Positions 9,524 through 18,011 of a DNA stretch of 51,979 nt are shown piece by piece. The notes beneath the pieces are model-generated. The model worked only from the letters and a program-made list of their open reading frames with translations. It searched no databases and had not been told where the DNA came from. Every line of letters begins with the position of its first letter. Position 1 is the first letter of the stretch. This stretch comes from Pseudobutyrivibrio ruminis (lineage in GTDB: Bacteria; Bacillota; Clostridia; Lachnospirales; Lachnospiraceae): NCBI GenBank assembly GCA_015057315.1, contig SVER01000026.1, forward strand, positions 1 to 51,979. The letters run 5' to 3'. The position numbers and the translations under genes are program-made.

Positions 9524-10921
9524 ATGGAACGCAAAAACGCATGGAGTAAGTATACATCTGAAAAAGATGTAAAAAAAGTTATGGAATTTGGTGAGGAATA
9601 CAGACAGTTCCTTTCAGCATGTAAGACTGAAAGAGAGTGTGTTGCATTCTTCGTTGAGAAGGCTAAGGAAGCTGGTTATTTAGATTTAAACGATGTTATA
9701 GCAAATGGCAAGAAGCTTAAGGCTGGAGATAGAGTTTACGCCGTAAACAAGGGCAAGATGCTTGCTATGTTCAACATCGGTACAGAACCACTTGAAAATG
9801 GTATTAACATCCTTGGCGCCCACATTGATAGCCCAAGAATGGATTTAAAGCAGAATCCACTTTACGAGGATACAGATATTGCACTTCTTGATACACATTA
9901 TTATGGTGGAATTAAGAAGTATCAGTGGGTTACTATTCCACTTGCACTTCATGGTGTTCTTGTTAAAAAGACAGGTGAGGTAGTTAACGTAAATGTTGGC
10001 GAAGACCCAGCTGACCCAGTATTTGGTATTTCAGATTTACTTATTCACCTTGCAGCAGACCAGATGGATAAGAAAGGTGCAAAGGTTGTAGAAGGTGAAG
10101 ACCTTAACGTAATCGTTGGCAGCATCCCAGGCTTCGATAAGAAGGGTGAGAAGGAAAAGGAATCTGTTAAGAAGAATATTCTTAAGCTTCTCAAAGATAA
10201 GTACGATATCGAAGAAGAGGATTTCATCTCTGCAGAAATCGAAGTTGTTCCTGCTGGTGAGGCTAGAGACTTTGGCTTTGACCGTTCTATGATTTTAGGT
10301 TACGGTCATGACGATAGAGTATGTGCATATCCTTCGTTCATGGCACTTGTTAACACAACTAAGAAGCTTAACAAAACAGCTTGTGCTCTCCTTGTTGATA
10401 AGGAAGAAATCGGTTCAGTTGGTGCTACAGGTATGCAGTCTAAGTTCTTTGAGAACACTTTAGCTGAACTTTACAATTGTGTAGGAGAATATTCTGAGCT
10501 TAAGCTTCGTCGTGCTCTTACAAATTCAAAGGTTCTTTCATCAGATGTATCTGCAGCTCTTGATCCAAACTATGCATCAGCATTTGAGAAGAACAACGCA
10601 GCTTACCTTGGACGCGGTCTTGTATTCAACAAATACACAGGTGCTAGAGGAAAGAGCGGTTCTAACGATGCATGTGCTGAGTATGTTGGCGAGGTACGCG
10701 CTATCATGGATAAGGATAATGTATGCTGGCAGACAGCCGAGCTTGGTAAGGTAGACCAGGGTGGCGGCGGAACAATCGCTTACATTATGGGTAACTACAA
10801 CATGCAGGTTATTGATTCAGGTGTGGCAGTTCTTTCTATGCATGCACCATGTGAAATCATTTCAAAGGTTGATTTGTACGAAGCATTATTAGGATACGAG
10901 GCGTTTATTAAGTATGCTTAA
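9524..10921 (+). CDS. M18 family aminopeptidase
   Basis: A 465-residue zinc aminopeptidase of the M18 (aspartyl aminopeptidase) family, a cytoplasmic enzyme that trims acidic or other N-terminal residues. Metal and catalytic motifs are visible: GAHIDSPRMDLKQNP (about residue 94), GHDDRVCAYPS (about 264) and DKEEIGSVGATGMQS (about 290), with a late SMHAPCEI. It is placed between hprK and murB, an arrangement typical of Lachnospiraceae. Its 3' end overlaps murB by eight bases. Peptide specificity is not determinable from sequence. Confidence 0.93.
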   Translation: MERKNAWSKYTSEKDVKKVMEFGEEYRQFLSACKTERECVAFFVEKAKEAGYLDLNDVIANGKKLKAGDRVYAVNKGKMLAMFNIGTEPLENGINILGAHIDSPRMDLKQNPLYEDTDIALLDTHYYGGIKKYQWVTIPLALHGVLVKKTGEVVNVNVGEDPADPVFGISDLLIHLAADQMDKKGAKVVEGEDLNVIVGSIPGFDKKGEKEKESVKKNILKLLKDKYDIEEEDFISAEIEVVPAGEARDFGFDRSMILGYGHDDRVCAYPSFMALVNTTKKLNKTACALLVDKEEIGSVGATGMQSKFFENTLAELYNCVGEYSELKLRRALTNSKVLSSDVSAALDPNYASAFEKNNAAYLGRGLVFNKYTGARGKSGSNDACAEYVGEVRAIMDKDNVCWQTAELGKVDQGGGGTIAYIMGNYNMQVIDSGVAVLSMHAPCEIISKVDLYEALLGYEAFIKYA

Positions 10922-11840
10922 TGAGAAATATATGAGCCTGGCCAAGAAATTGGCCGAGGCTTTTGTAAACTCCACAGTACTTACTGAGGAGCCAATGAAG
11001 GCACATACCACCTTTAGAATTGGCGGTCCGGCCGATATCTATGTGGAGCCGGCTTATAGTGACATAGCAGACATTCTTCTCTTTTTAAAGGGGGAGAATG
11101 TGCCTTTTACTGTAATTGGTAATGGCAGCAATCTTTTAGTTTCCGATGCTGGGATTGAGGGCGTTGTTATTGCACTTGGAAAGAAATCATCAGCAATCAC
11201 TATCAGTGGTGACACTATTGTAGCTGAGGCCGGTGCTCTTTTATCCACTGTAGCAAATGCAGCAGCTGATGCAGGCCTTACAGGGTTAGAGTTTGCATCT
11301 GGCATTCCAGGTTCCTTAGGTGGGGCAGTATATATGAATGCTGGTGCCTACGGTGGTGAGATAAAGGATGTGCTTGAATCTGCTACAGTAATTAATGCAG
11401 ATTTAGAGAAGCAAATTTTTACCCCTGAAGATTTAGATTTGTCCTATAGACATTCTATTCTTATGGAAAAGGGTGGATTTGTTACAGACGTAACAATCAA
11501 GCTTGCCCAGGGTAATAAGGATGAAATCAAGGGTAGAATTGAGGAAATAAGAAATCAGCGTGTTTCTAAGCAACCTCTAAATTATCCAAGTGCTGGTTCA
11601 ACTTTTAAGCGACCAGAGGGATATTTTGCAGGAAAACTTATTGACGATGCGGGACTTAGAGGCTATAGTGTAGGCGGGGCACAGGTTTCCGAAAAGCACT
11701 GTGGCTTTGTTATCAACAAGGATAATGCTACAGCTTCTGATGTACTTAAGCTTATGCATAATGTTGATGATATAGTCTATAATAAATTCGGTGTTCATTT
11801 GACACCAGAGGTACGAATCATAGGGAGGGACATCAATTGA
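10914..11840 (+). CDS. murB: UDP-N-acetylenolpyruvoylglucosamine reductase MurB
   Basis: A 308-residue FAD enzyme that reduces UDP-GlcNAc-enolpyruvate to UDP-MurNAc, the second committed step of peptidoglycan precursor synthesis. FAD-binding features are HTTFRIGGPAD and GNGSNLLVSD. GIPGSLGGAVYMNAGAYGGE forms the nucleotide site, and YPSAGSTFKRP with PEGYFAGKLIDDAGLRG holds the catalytic serine region of the type II enzymes. The chosen ATG overlaps the upstream peptidase gene; an internal ATG at 10932 is a possible alternative. The stop codon overlaps the TTG start of rapZ. Confidence 0.96.
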   Translation: MLNEKYMSLAKKLAEAFVNSTVLTEEPMKAHTTFRIGGPADIYVEPAYSDIADILLFLKGENVPFTVIGNGSNLLVSDAGIEGVVIALGKKSSAITISGDTIVAEAGALLSTVANAAADAGLTGLEFASGIPGSLGGAVYMNAGAYGGEIKDVLESATVINADLEKQIFTPEDLDLSYRHSILMEKGGFVTDVTIKLAQGNKDEIKGRIEEIRNQRVSKQPLNYPSAGSTFKRPEGYFAGKLIDDAGLRGYSVGGAQVSEKHCGFVINKDNATASDVLKLMHNVDDIVYNKFGVHLTPEVRIIGRDIN

Positions 11841-12709
11841 AGCTATTAATTCTCACAGGAATGTCAGGAGCAGGTAAAAGTACTGCCTTTAAAATGCTAG
11901 AAGATATGGGATATTACTGTGTGGATAATTTGCCTATACAATTACTCAAGAGCGTAGTGGAATTGGCTGAAAACGGCGCGTTCGACGAGAAAATTGTAGT
12001 AGGGATTGATGTTCGTAACGGCAGGGCGATGAAGCTTTTGCCGGATATTCTGCAAGAATTAGACAACGATAAAAAGCAATTTTCTATACTTTTCTTGGAT
12101 GCTGAGGATGATGTCCTTATAAAAAGATATAAAGAAACCAGACGTAACCATCCATTGTCAGGTAGGGAAAGAATTGCAGCAGGCATTGTTAAGGAACGAG
12201 AATCAATTGGCTTCTTAAGAGATGAGGCTGATTATGTAATTGATACTACACATCTTCTTACAAGAGAATTAAAAGCAGAGCTTGAAAAAATCTTTGTTGA
12301 TGATGTAGATTATAAGAGCTTATTTATTACAATCGTTTCCTTCGGATTCAAATACGGTATACCAGAGGATGCTGATTTGGTATTCGATGTAAGGTTCTTG
12401 CCGAACCCTTATTACGATACAGAGCTTAGGCCTTTTACAGGAAATGACCAGCCTATTAAGGATTTTGTTCTTAAATATGATGAGGCTCAGACCTTCCTGG
12501 AAAAGACTACAGATTTAATCAAGTTTTTGATTCCTAATTATATAAAAGAAGGAAAGAATCAGCTGGTTATTGCAGTTGGCTGTACAGGCGGTAAGCACAG
12601 AAGCGTATGCCTTGCTGATGAAATCTTTAATGCACTTAACAGTGACGAGTCTTACGGACTTAAAATAGAGCATCGTGATATTGGAAAAGATGCTTTGAGA
12701 GGAAAGTAA
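11837..12709 (+). CDS. rapZ: RNase adapter/nucleotide-binding protein RapZ (YvcJ)
   Basis: A 290-residue P-loop protein. Walker A GMSGAGKS is at residues 8-15, and the conserved C-terminal GCTGGKHRSV is near 252. In enterobacteria RapZ directs RNase E to a small RNA controlling GlmS; in Firmicutes YvcJ hydrolyses GTP and its role is less clear. It starts with TTG at 11837, overlapping the murB stop by four bases, with AGGGAGGG at 11822-11829 as ribosome-binding site. It is followed immediately by whiA; the yvcK/glmR gene that sits between them in Bacillus is absent here. Confidence 0.94.
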   Translation: MKLLILTGMSGAGKSTAFKMLEDMGYYCVDNLPIQLLKSVVELAENGAFDEKIVVGIDVRNGRAMKLLPDILQELDNDKKQFSILFLDAEDDVLIKRYKETRRNHPLSGRERIAAGIVKERESIGFLRDEADYVIDTTHLLTRELKAELEKIFVDDVDYKSLFITIVSFGFKYGIPEDADLVFDVRFLPNPYYDTELRPFTGNDQPIKDFVLKYDEAQTFLEKTTDLIKFLIPNYIKEGKNQLVIAVGCTGGKHRSVCLADEIFNALNSDESYGLKIEHRDIGKDALRGK

Positions 12710-13555
12710 TTGTCGTTTTCAAAAGACGTAAAAGAAGAGCTTTTTTCTATAATCCCAAAGAGCAGACATTGCATAGTTGCAGAGCTTGCTGGGATTTTTC
12801 TAATGCATGGAATAGATATACACAAAAGTATGTCAGATGATGCATTACAAAGAAAAGTCTTTACTTTATTAAATAAAACACGTAATATAGGAAAAGATGT
12901 CACGGTACTTTCAGAGGATGTCTATTTAGAGACCATAAAAATGGTTAAGCTAAAGGATGATTGCTCTATGGTTGACGAATTAATTATTCAACAACCATGC
13001 TGTAAGCGTTCATTCATTAGAGGGGCATTCCTTGCCGCAGGTTCTATTTCGGACCCTAACAAGGGATATCATTTCGAAATAGTATGCAACTATGAATCAC
13101 AGGCTATCCAGCTTGTTAAGGCTATGAATGTATTTGATGTTGAGGCTAAATATGTTAGCCGCAATGGTAAATATGTAGCCTACCTTAAGGAAGGGGCACA
13201 AATTGTCGAAATACTTAGGGTAATGGAAGCGGCCCATTCAGTTATGGAATTGGAAAATATTAGGGTTGTTAAGGAAGTACGCGGCACTATTAATCGCAAG
13301 GTTAATTGCGAAACCGCCAATATAGGAAAGACTGTCAGCACTGCAGTTAGGCAGATAGAAGATATTAATCTTATTGATAAGCATCTCGGGTTAGAGAATC
13401 TACCGCCTCAGCTACAGGAGATAGCCGCAGTCAGATTGGAATATCCAGATACACCATTAGGTTCGCTGGGCCAGTATTTGGATCCGCCTATTGGAAAATC
13501 AGGTGTTAATCACCGATTGAAAAAATTGGCGAAAATAGCAGAAGAGTTTAGATAA
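12710..13555 (+). CDS. whiA: DNA-binding protein WhiA
   Basis: A 281-residue protein combining an N-terminal domain related to LAGLIDADG homing endonucleases with a C-terminal helix-turn-helix. It is linked to cell division and chromosome segregation in Gram-positive bacteria. Recognisable parts are SFSKDVKEEL at the start, KRSFIRGAFLAAGSISDPNKGYHFEI in the middle and the GSLGQYLDPPIGKSGVNHRL helix-turn-helix near the end. The start is TTG, directly after the rapZ stop, with GAGAGGA upstream; the two neighbouring genes both using TTG suggests low or coupled translation. The HPr-like gene follows 35 bases later. Confidence 0.95.
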   Translation: MSFSKDVKEELFSIIPKSRHCIVAELAGIFLMHGIDIHKSMSDDALQRKVFTLLNKTRNIGKDVTVLSEDVYLETIKMVKLKDDCSMVDELIIQQPCCKRSFIRGAFLAAGSISDPNKGYHFEIVCNYESQAIQLVKAMNVFDVEAKYVSRNGKYVAYLKEGAQIVEILRVMEAAHSVMELENIRVVKEVRGTINRKVNCETANIGKTVSTAVRQIEDINLIDKHLGLENLPPQLQEIAAVRLEYPDTPLGSLGQYLDPPIGKSGVNHRLKKLAKIAEEFR

Positions 13556-13590
13556 TCCAGCGTAGGTATTTAGTTTTTCAGGAGGAAGTA

Positions 13591-13839
13591 ATGCAAAAAC
13601 AAGTTACAATCCAGATGTCAAATTCAATGGAAGCCACACCTATTGCACATTTGGTGCAGCTAGCTAATCAATTCGCAAGTTCAATCTATTTTGAGATGGA
13701 CGAGAAAAAGGTAAATGCTAAGAGTATCATGGGAATGATGAGTTTAGTTTTAGCTTCAGGACAGACAGTAGTTATCGATGCAAGTGGTGATGATGAAGAA
13801 AAGGCAGTAGCTGAGCTTTCTAATTTCCTTACAAAATAA
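13591..13839 (+). CDS. HPr/Crh-like protein lacking the active-site histidine
   Basis: An 82-residue protein of the HPr fold. The regulatory serine region VNAKSIMGMMSL is intact (Ser45, equivalent to Ser46 of HPr). The PTS phosphorylation site is not: where HPr has GLHARPA, this protein reads SMEATPIA, so Glu14 replaces His15 and Thr16 replaces Arg17. It therefore cannot take phosphate from Enzyme I in the normal way. Bacillus Crh, with Gln at this position and encoded next to whiA, is the closest functional analogy. The inferred role is a HprK substrate and CcpA co-regulator. The ribosome-binding site is AGGAGG at 13581-13586. Confidence 0.88.
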   Translation: MQKQVTIQMSNSMEATPIAHLVQLANQFASSIYFEMDEKKVNAKSIMGMMSLVLASGQTVVIDASGDDEEKAVAELSNFLTK

Positions 13840-13856
13840 TTAATAAAGAGGATTAT

Positions 13857-14750
13857 ATGTCAAAGAGATTATTATTTATAGTAAATCCCCGTTCAGGTAA
13901 GGGGCAAATAAAGGAACATCTTGCTGACATCCTAGACATTATGATTAAGGCAGGCTATCAGGTTAGTGTCCATATTACACAATCTGGTGGTGATGCTACT
14001 ACACAGACAATTGAAAGAGCTAAGGAATTTGATAGAATCGTTTGCTCTGGTGGTGACGGCACCTTGGATGAGGTGGTTACTGGAATGATGCAGCTTGATG
14101 CATCTGATAGAAAGCCTATAGGTTATATTCCAGCAGGCTCCACTAACGATTTTGGCAATTCCCTTGGTATAGATAAGAATATGTTGAATGCAGCGCGTAT
14201 CAGTGTATCCGATAATCTATTTCCATGTGATATAGGAAACTTTAATTCGGATTCTTTTGTATATGTAGCTGCATTTGGTATTTTTACCGAAGTTTCTTAT
14301 GCTACACCACAGGATATGAAAAATGTTCTAGGACACGCAGCTTATATTATAGAGGGTGCTAAGCAGCTGAGGGATATTCCATCCTTCAGGATGCAGGTAG
14401 AATACGATGGCAATGTTGTCTACGACGAATTTATCTATGGAATGATTACCAACTCTAAATCGGTTGGAGGCTTCCAGGGAATCATCAGAGGAGATATTGG
14501 GCTAAACGATGGAGTGTTTGAAGTTACACTTATCAAGATGCCTAAAAACCCAATGGAGTTAAACGAAATATTAGGCTTCATGACAGGCATCATCCCTGAT
14601 TCAGACATGGTATATTCTTTCCAGACATCACAGATAAAATTTACTTGCAGCGAAGAAGTACCATGGACATTAGATGGCGAATTCGGAGGAAATCATAAGT
14701 CTGTAACCATCATAGATGAAAAGGGCGCCTTAGAAATTGCTATTGAATAG
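13857..14750 (+). CDS. Diacylglycerol/lipid kinase family protein (YegS/DgkB-like)
   Basis: A 297-residue cytoplasmic or membrane-associated lipid kinase of the DAGK catalytic family. The start shows NPRSGKGQIKEHL, the nucleotide-binding core is CSGGDGTLDEVVTG near residue 63, and PAGSTNDFGNSLGI follows near 94, all diagnostic of the family. In Firmicutes such proteins phosphorylate diacylglycerol for recycling into phospholipid or lipoteichoic acid metabolism; the true lipid is not determinable. It follows the HPr-like gene by 17 bases with AAAGAGGA as ribosome-binding site and probably closes this transcript, since the next gene has its own promoter. Confidence 0.88.
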   Translation: MSKRLLFIVNPRSGKGQIKEHLADILDIMIKAGYQVSVHITQSGGDATTQTIERAKEFDRIVCSGGDGTLDEVVTGMMQLDASDRKPIGYIPAGSTNDFGNSLGIDKNMLNAARISVSDNLFPCDIGNFNSDSFVYVAAFGIFTEVSYATPQDMKNVLGHAAYIIEGAKQLRDIPSFRMQVEYDGNVVYDEFIYGMITNSKSVGGFQGIIRGDIGLNDGVFEVTLIKMPKNPMELNEILGFMTGIIPDSDMVYSFQTSQIKFTCSEEVPWTLDGEFGGNHKSVTIIDEKGALEIAIE

Positions 14751-14771
14751 AAATATTCATTATGGTAGAAT
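14743..14771 (+). promoter_or_regulatory. Promoter of fructose-bisphosphate aldolase gene
   Basis: TTGAAT (14743-14748) and TAGAAT (14766-14771) with a 17-base spacer and TGG just before the -10. The -35 lies inside the 3' end of the lipid kinase gene. Start of transcription is expected near 14778, giving a leader of about 50 bases. Confidence 0.7.
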
Positions 14772-14829
14772 TTCGGTTAGATAGGGTTCTAATTAAGAAT
14801 CCAAATACGCATATATGGAGGAATAATTT

Positions 14830-15693
14830 ATGTTAGTTTCTGCAAAAGAAATGCTTGATAAAGCAAAAGCAGGCCACTATGCAGTTGGTCAGTTTAACAT
14901 TAACAACCTTGAGTGGACTAAGGCCATTCTTCTTACAGCTCAGGAGCTTAACTCTCCTGTAATCCTTGGTGTATCTGAGGGTGCTGGTAAGTACATGACA
15001 GGCTTTGGCACAGTTGCTGCTATGGTTCGCGCTATGGACGAGGAGCTCGGAATTACAGTTCCTGTAGCACTTCACCTTGATCACGGTACATACGAAGGAT
15101 GTTACAAGTGTATTAAGGCTGGTTTCACATCTATCATGTTTGATGGTTCACACTATCCATTCGAGGAGAACCTTGCTAAGTCTACAGAGCTTGTTAACGT
15201 AGCTCATGGTCTTGGTCTTTCTATCGAGTGTGAAGTTGGTTCAATCGGTGGTGAAGAAGATGGTGTTGTTGGTATGGGCGAGTGCGCTGATCCTAACGAG
15301 TGCAAGACAATCGCTGACCTTGGCGTAGATATGCTTGCTGCTGGTATTGGTAACATCCACGGTAAGTACCCAGCAAACTGGCAGGGTCTTTCATTTGAGA
15401 CACTTGATGCTATTCAGCAGAAGACAGGTGCTATGCCACTCGTACTTCACGGTGGTACAGGTATCCCAGCTGATATGATTAAGAAAGCTATCGAGCTTGG
15501 TGTTTCAAAGATTAACGTTAATACAGAATGCCAGCTTTCATTTGCTGACGCTACACGTAAGTACATTGAGGCAGGTAAGGATCTTGAAGGTAAGGGATTT
15601 GACCCACGTAAGCTTCTTGCTCCTGGTACAGATGCTATCAAGGCTACAGTTAAAGAAAAGATGGAACTTTTTGGTTCAGTTGGAAAGGCCTAA
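14830..15693 (+). CDS. fba: Class II fructose-bisphosphate aldolase
   Basis: A 287-residue zinc-dependent aldolase that cleaves fructose 1,6-bisphosphate into dihydroxyacetone phosphate and glyceraldehyde 3-phosphate in glycolysis. Family motifs are GQFNINNLEW, the zinc-site HLDHG, FDGSHYPFEENLAKS, IGNIHGKYP, LHGGTGIP and INVNTECQ. The codon choice is that of a highly expressed gene, and it has its own promoter, a strong GGAGGA ribosome-binding site and a terminator (15730-15769), so it is a single-gene unit. Confidence 0.96.
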   Translation: MLVSAKEMLDKAKAGHYAVGQFNINNLEWTKAILLTAQELNSPVILGVSEGAGKYMTGFGTVAAMVRAMDEELGITVPVALHLDHGTYEGCYKCIKAGFTSIMFDGSHYPFEENLAKSTELVNVAHGLGLSIECEVGSIGGEEDGVVGMGECADPNECKTIADLGVDMLAAGIGNIHGKYPANWQGLSFETLDAIQQKTGAMPLVLHGGTGIPADMIKKAIELGVSKINVNTECQLSFADATRKYIEAGKDLEGKGFDPRKLLAPGTDAIKATVKEKMELFGSVGKA

Positions 15694-15729
15694 GCTGCAT
15701 TGTCAGTTTAGCTTTTAGTTGAACTATTG

Positions 15730-15769
15730 AAAGACAATCGGTGGGGAATCTTGCTGATTGTCTTTCTTT
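15730..15769 (+). terminator. Rho-independent terminator after fba
   Basis: A perfect 10-bp stem (15730-15739 with 15756-15765) with a 16-base loop, followed by CTTTATAT. The 3' arm covers 15758, so a TTG there cannot be the sensible start of the next gene. Confidence 0.75.
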
Positions 15770-15799
15770 ATATATGTTATGGGAAAGGATACTTTATAC

Positions 15800-17920
15800 A
15801 TGGAAGAATATTTTAATGTGGCAGACATCTTTGGTGAGAACGTATTTAATGATAGTGTAATGCAGGAGCGTCTCCCAAAGAAGACTTATCAGAAACTGAA
15901 GCAGACCATTCTTGCAGGAGAAGAGTTAGATTTAGAGACTGCTGATGTTATTGCACACGAGATGAAGGAGTGGGCTATTGAAAAGGGAGCAACCCACTAC
16001 ACACACTGGTTCCAGCCACTTACAGGAATTACTGCTGAAAAGCATGATTCATTTATTTCTGCACCTCTTCCAAGCGGAAAGGTGCTAATGAGCTTTTCAG
16101 GTAAAGAGCTTATAAAGGGCGAGCCAGATGCTTCTTCATTCCCTTCAGGCGGACTTAGAGCCACATTTGAGGCTAGAGGCTACACAGCTTGGGACCCTAC
16201 TTCACCTGCCTTTGTTAGACAGGATGCAGCAGGCGCAACACTATGCATTCCAACAGCCTTCTGTTCATACACCGGCGAAGCACTTGACCAGAAGACACCA
16301 TTACTTCGTTCAATGGAGGTTTTATCTGAGCAGGCACTTCGTTTACTTAGATTATTTGGAAATACCACTTCAAAGCGAGTAACACCTTCAGTCGGTGCAG
16401 AGCAGGAATACTTCCTGATTGACCGCGAAATGTATCTTGCCAGAAAAGATTTGATGTACACAGGACGCACATTATTTGGCGCTATGCCACCTAAGGGTCA
16501 GGAAATGGATGACCATTACTTCGGTGCTATTCCAGAGCGTATTGAGGCCTATATGCGTGATGTAAACATTGAGCTTTGGAAGCTTGGCGTATCATCAAAG
16601 ACACAGCATAACGAGGTTGCACCAGCTCAGCACGAGCTCGCACCTATCTATGCTCAGTGTAACGTGGCAGTTGATCATAACCAGATTATTATGGAAACTC
16701 TTAGAAAGGTAGCTAACCGTCATGGTCTACAGTGCTTACTTCATGAGAAGCCATTTAACGGCGTTAATGGTTCTGGTAAGCATGATAACTGGTCTCTTGT
16801 TACAGATGATGGAATCAACCTTTTTGAGCCAGGCAAATCACCACATGAGAACATTCAGTTCTTACTGATTCTTTGCCTTGTGCTTAAGGCAGTAGACCGC
16901 CATGCAGACCTTCTTAGAGAATCTGCAGCAGATGTTGGTAATGACCAGCGTCTTGGAGGTAACGAAGCACCTCCAGTTATTATTTCTGTTTACCTTGGAG
17001 AGCAGCTTCAAGATGTTTTAACACAGCTTATCTCTACAGGTACAGCTACCAAGTCTAAAAAGGGAGAAAAGCTTGAAACAGGTGTTAGAGCTCTTCCTGA
17101 TTTTAGAAAAGATGCTACAGATAGAAACCGTACATCTCCATTTGCTTTCACTGGAAACAAGTTCGAATTCAGAATGGTTGGCTCACAGGATTCTGTTGGT
17201 GAACCAAATGTAGTTCTTAATACAATTATGGCTGAGGCTCTTTGCGAGGCATGTGATGAGCTTGAAAAGGCTAAGGACTTTGATGGCGCAGTACATGATA
17301 TGATTAAGAAGCTTGCTACAGACCATCAGCGTATCGTATTCAATGGAAACGGCTACGGTGACGAATGGATTGAAGAAGCTAAGAGAAGAGGCTTACCTAG
17401 CATTAATTCATTTGTAGATGCTATTCCAGCTCTCACAACAGAGGCTACAGTATCTATGTTTGAGAAGTTCAAGGTATTCTCAAAGGTAGAGCTTGAATCC
17501 CGTGCAGAGATTGAATATGAGCAGTATATCAAGTCTATCAACATTGAAGCTAGAACAATGATAGACATGGCTTCTAAACAGATTATTCCAGCTGTAATCA
17601 GCTATGCAACCGAGCTTGGCCTTTCTATTGGCACAATCACAGATGCGTGCCCTGAGGCCGATGTAAGCACTCAGAAGGAGCTTTTAATCAAGGTATCTAA
17701 CTATCTTAAGGAAACAAAGGAAGCCCTCGTAAATCTTAGAGAAACAAACGATAAGGCATACACTATGAAAGCCTCTAGCTGCGAGAAAGCTAACTACTAT
17801 CACGACGAAGTAGTCAAGGCTATGGACGCCCTTCGCGCCCCTGTAGATGCTCTTGAGATGATTGTAGATAAAGAATCATGGCCAATGCCAAGCTATGGCG
17901 ATATGATTTTTGAAGTTTAA
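15800..17920 (+). CDS. glnN: Glutamine synthetase type III
   Basis: A 706-residue type III glutamine synthetase, about 700 residues long as usual for the class, forming glutamine from glutamate, ammonia and ATP. Diagnostic segments are [52 protein letters not shown] and [13 protein letters not shown]. The ATG at 15800 ([11 protein letters not shown]) is preferred because AAGGA lies about 10 bases upstream; starts further left (TTG 15758, ATG 15779) fall in or near the fba terminator stem. It ends against a bidirectional terminator shared with the converging PBP gene. Such enzymes are the main ammonia-assimilating synthetase in many gut anaerobes. Confidence 0.95.
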   Translation: MEEYFNVADIFGENVFNDSVMQERLPKKTYQKLKQTILAGEELDLETADVIAHEMKEWAIEKGATHYTHWFQPLTGITAEKHDSFISAPLPSGKVLMSFSGKELIKGEPDASSFPSGGLRATFEARGYTAWDPTSPAFVRQDAAGATLCIPTAFCSYTGEALDQKTPLLRSMEVLSEQALRLLRLFGNTTSKRVTPSVGAEQEYFLIDREMYLARKDLMYTGRTLFGAMPPKGQEMDDHYFGAIPERIEAYMRDVNIELWKLGVSSKTQHNEVAPAQHELAPIYAQCNVAVDHNQIIMETLRKVANRHGLQCLLHEKPFNGVNGSGKHDNWSLVTDDGINLFEPGKSPHENIQFLLILCLVLKAVDRHADLLRESAADVGNDQRLGGNEAPPVIISVYLGEQLQDVLTQLISTGTATKSKKGEKLETGVRALPDFRKDATDRNRTSPFAFTGNKFEFRMVGSQDSVGEPNVVLNTIMAEALCEACDELEKAKDFDGAVHDMIKKLATDHQRIVFNGNGYGDEWIEEAKRRGLPSINSFVDAIPALTTEATVSMFEKFKVFSKVELESRAEIEYEQYIKSINIEARTMIDMASKQIIPAVISYATELGLSIGTITDACPEADVSTQKELLIKVSNYLKETKEALVNLRETNDKAYTMKASSCEKANYYHDEVVKAMDALRAPVDALEMIVDKESWPMPSYGDMIFEV

Positions 17921-17935
17921 TAACAAGGAAGACAG

Positions 17936-17978
17936 CGCCCATTTATGATTGCCTACGGCAATGGGGCGCGTCGTGGCA
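17936..17978. repeat. GC-rich hairpin after glnN
   Basis: An imperfect hairpin formed by GCGCCCATT and AATGGGGCGC, containing an inner TTGCC-TAC-GGCAA stem. It lies between the glnN stop and the shared terminator. It does not resemble the two repeat families described elsewhere in this window. Confidence 0.4.
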
Positions 17979-17981
17979 AAC

Positions 17982-18009
17982 AAAAAAGCACTCATTTGAG
18001 TGCTTTTTT
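17982..18009. terminator. Bidirectional terminator between glnN and the PBP gene
   Basis: A symmetric stem (17982-17994 with 17997-18009): six A, GCACTCA, then TGAGTGC and six T. It works on both strands and separates two convergent genes. Confidence 0.9.
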
Positions 18010-18011
18010 AT

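Noticed and set aside
15758..15799. TTG start for glutamine synthetase at 15758
   Set aside because: The codon lies in the 3' arm of the fba terminator and has no ribosome-binding site.
17936..17978. Fifth copy of the R2 repeat after glnN
   Set aside because: It forms a GC-rich hairpin but lacks CCTTCCCC/GGGGAAGG and the GATGAGGG tail.
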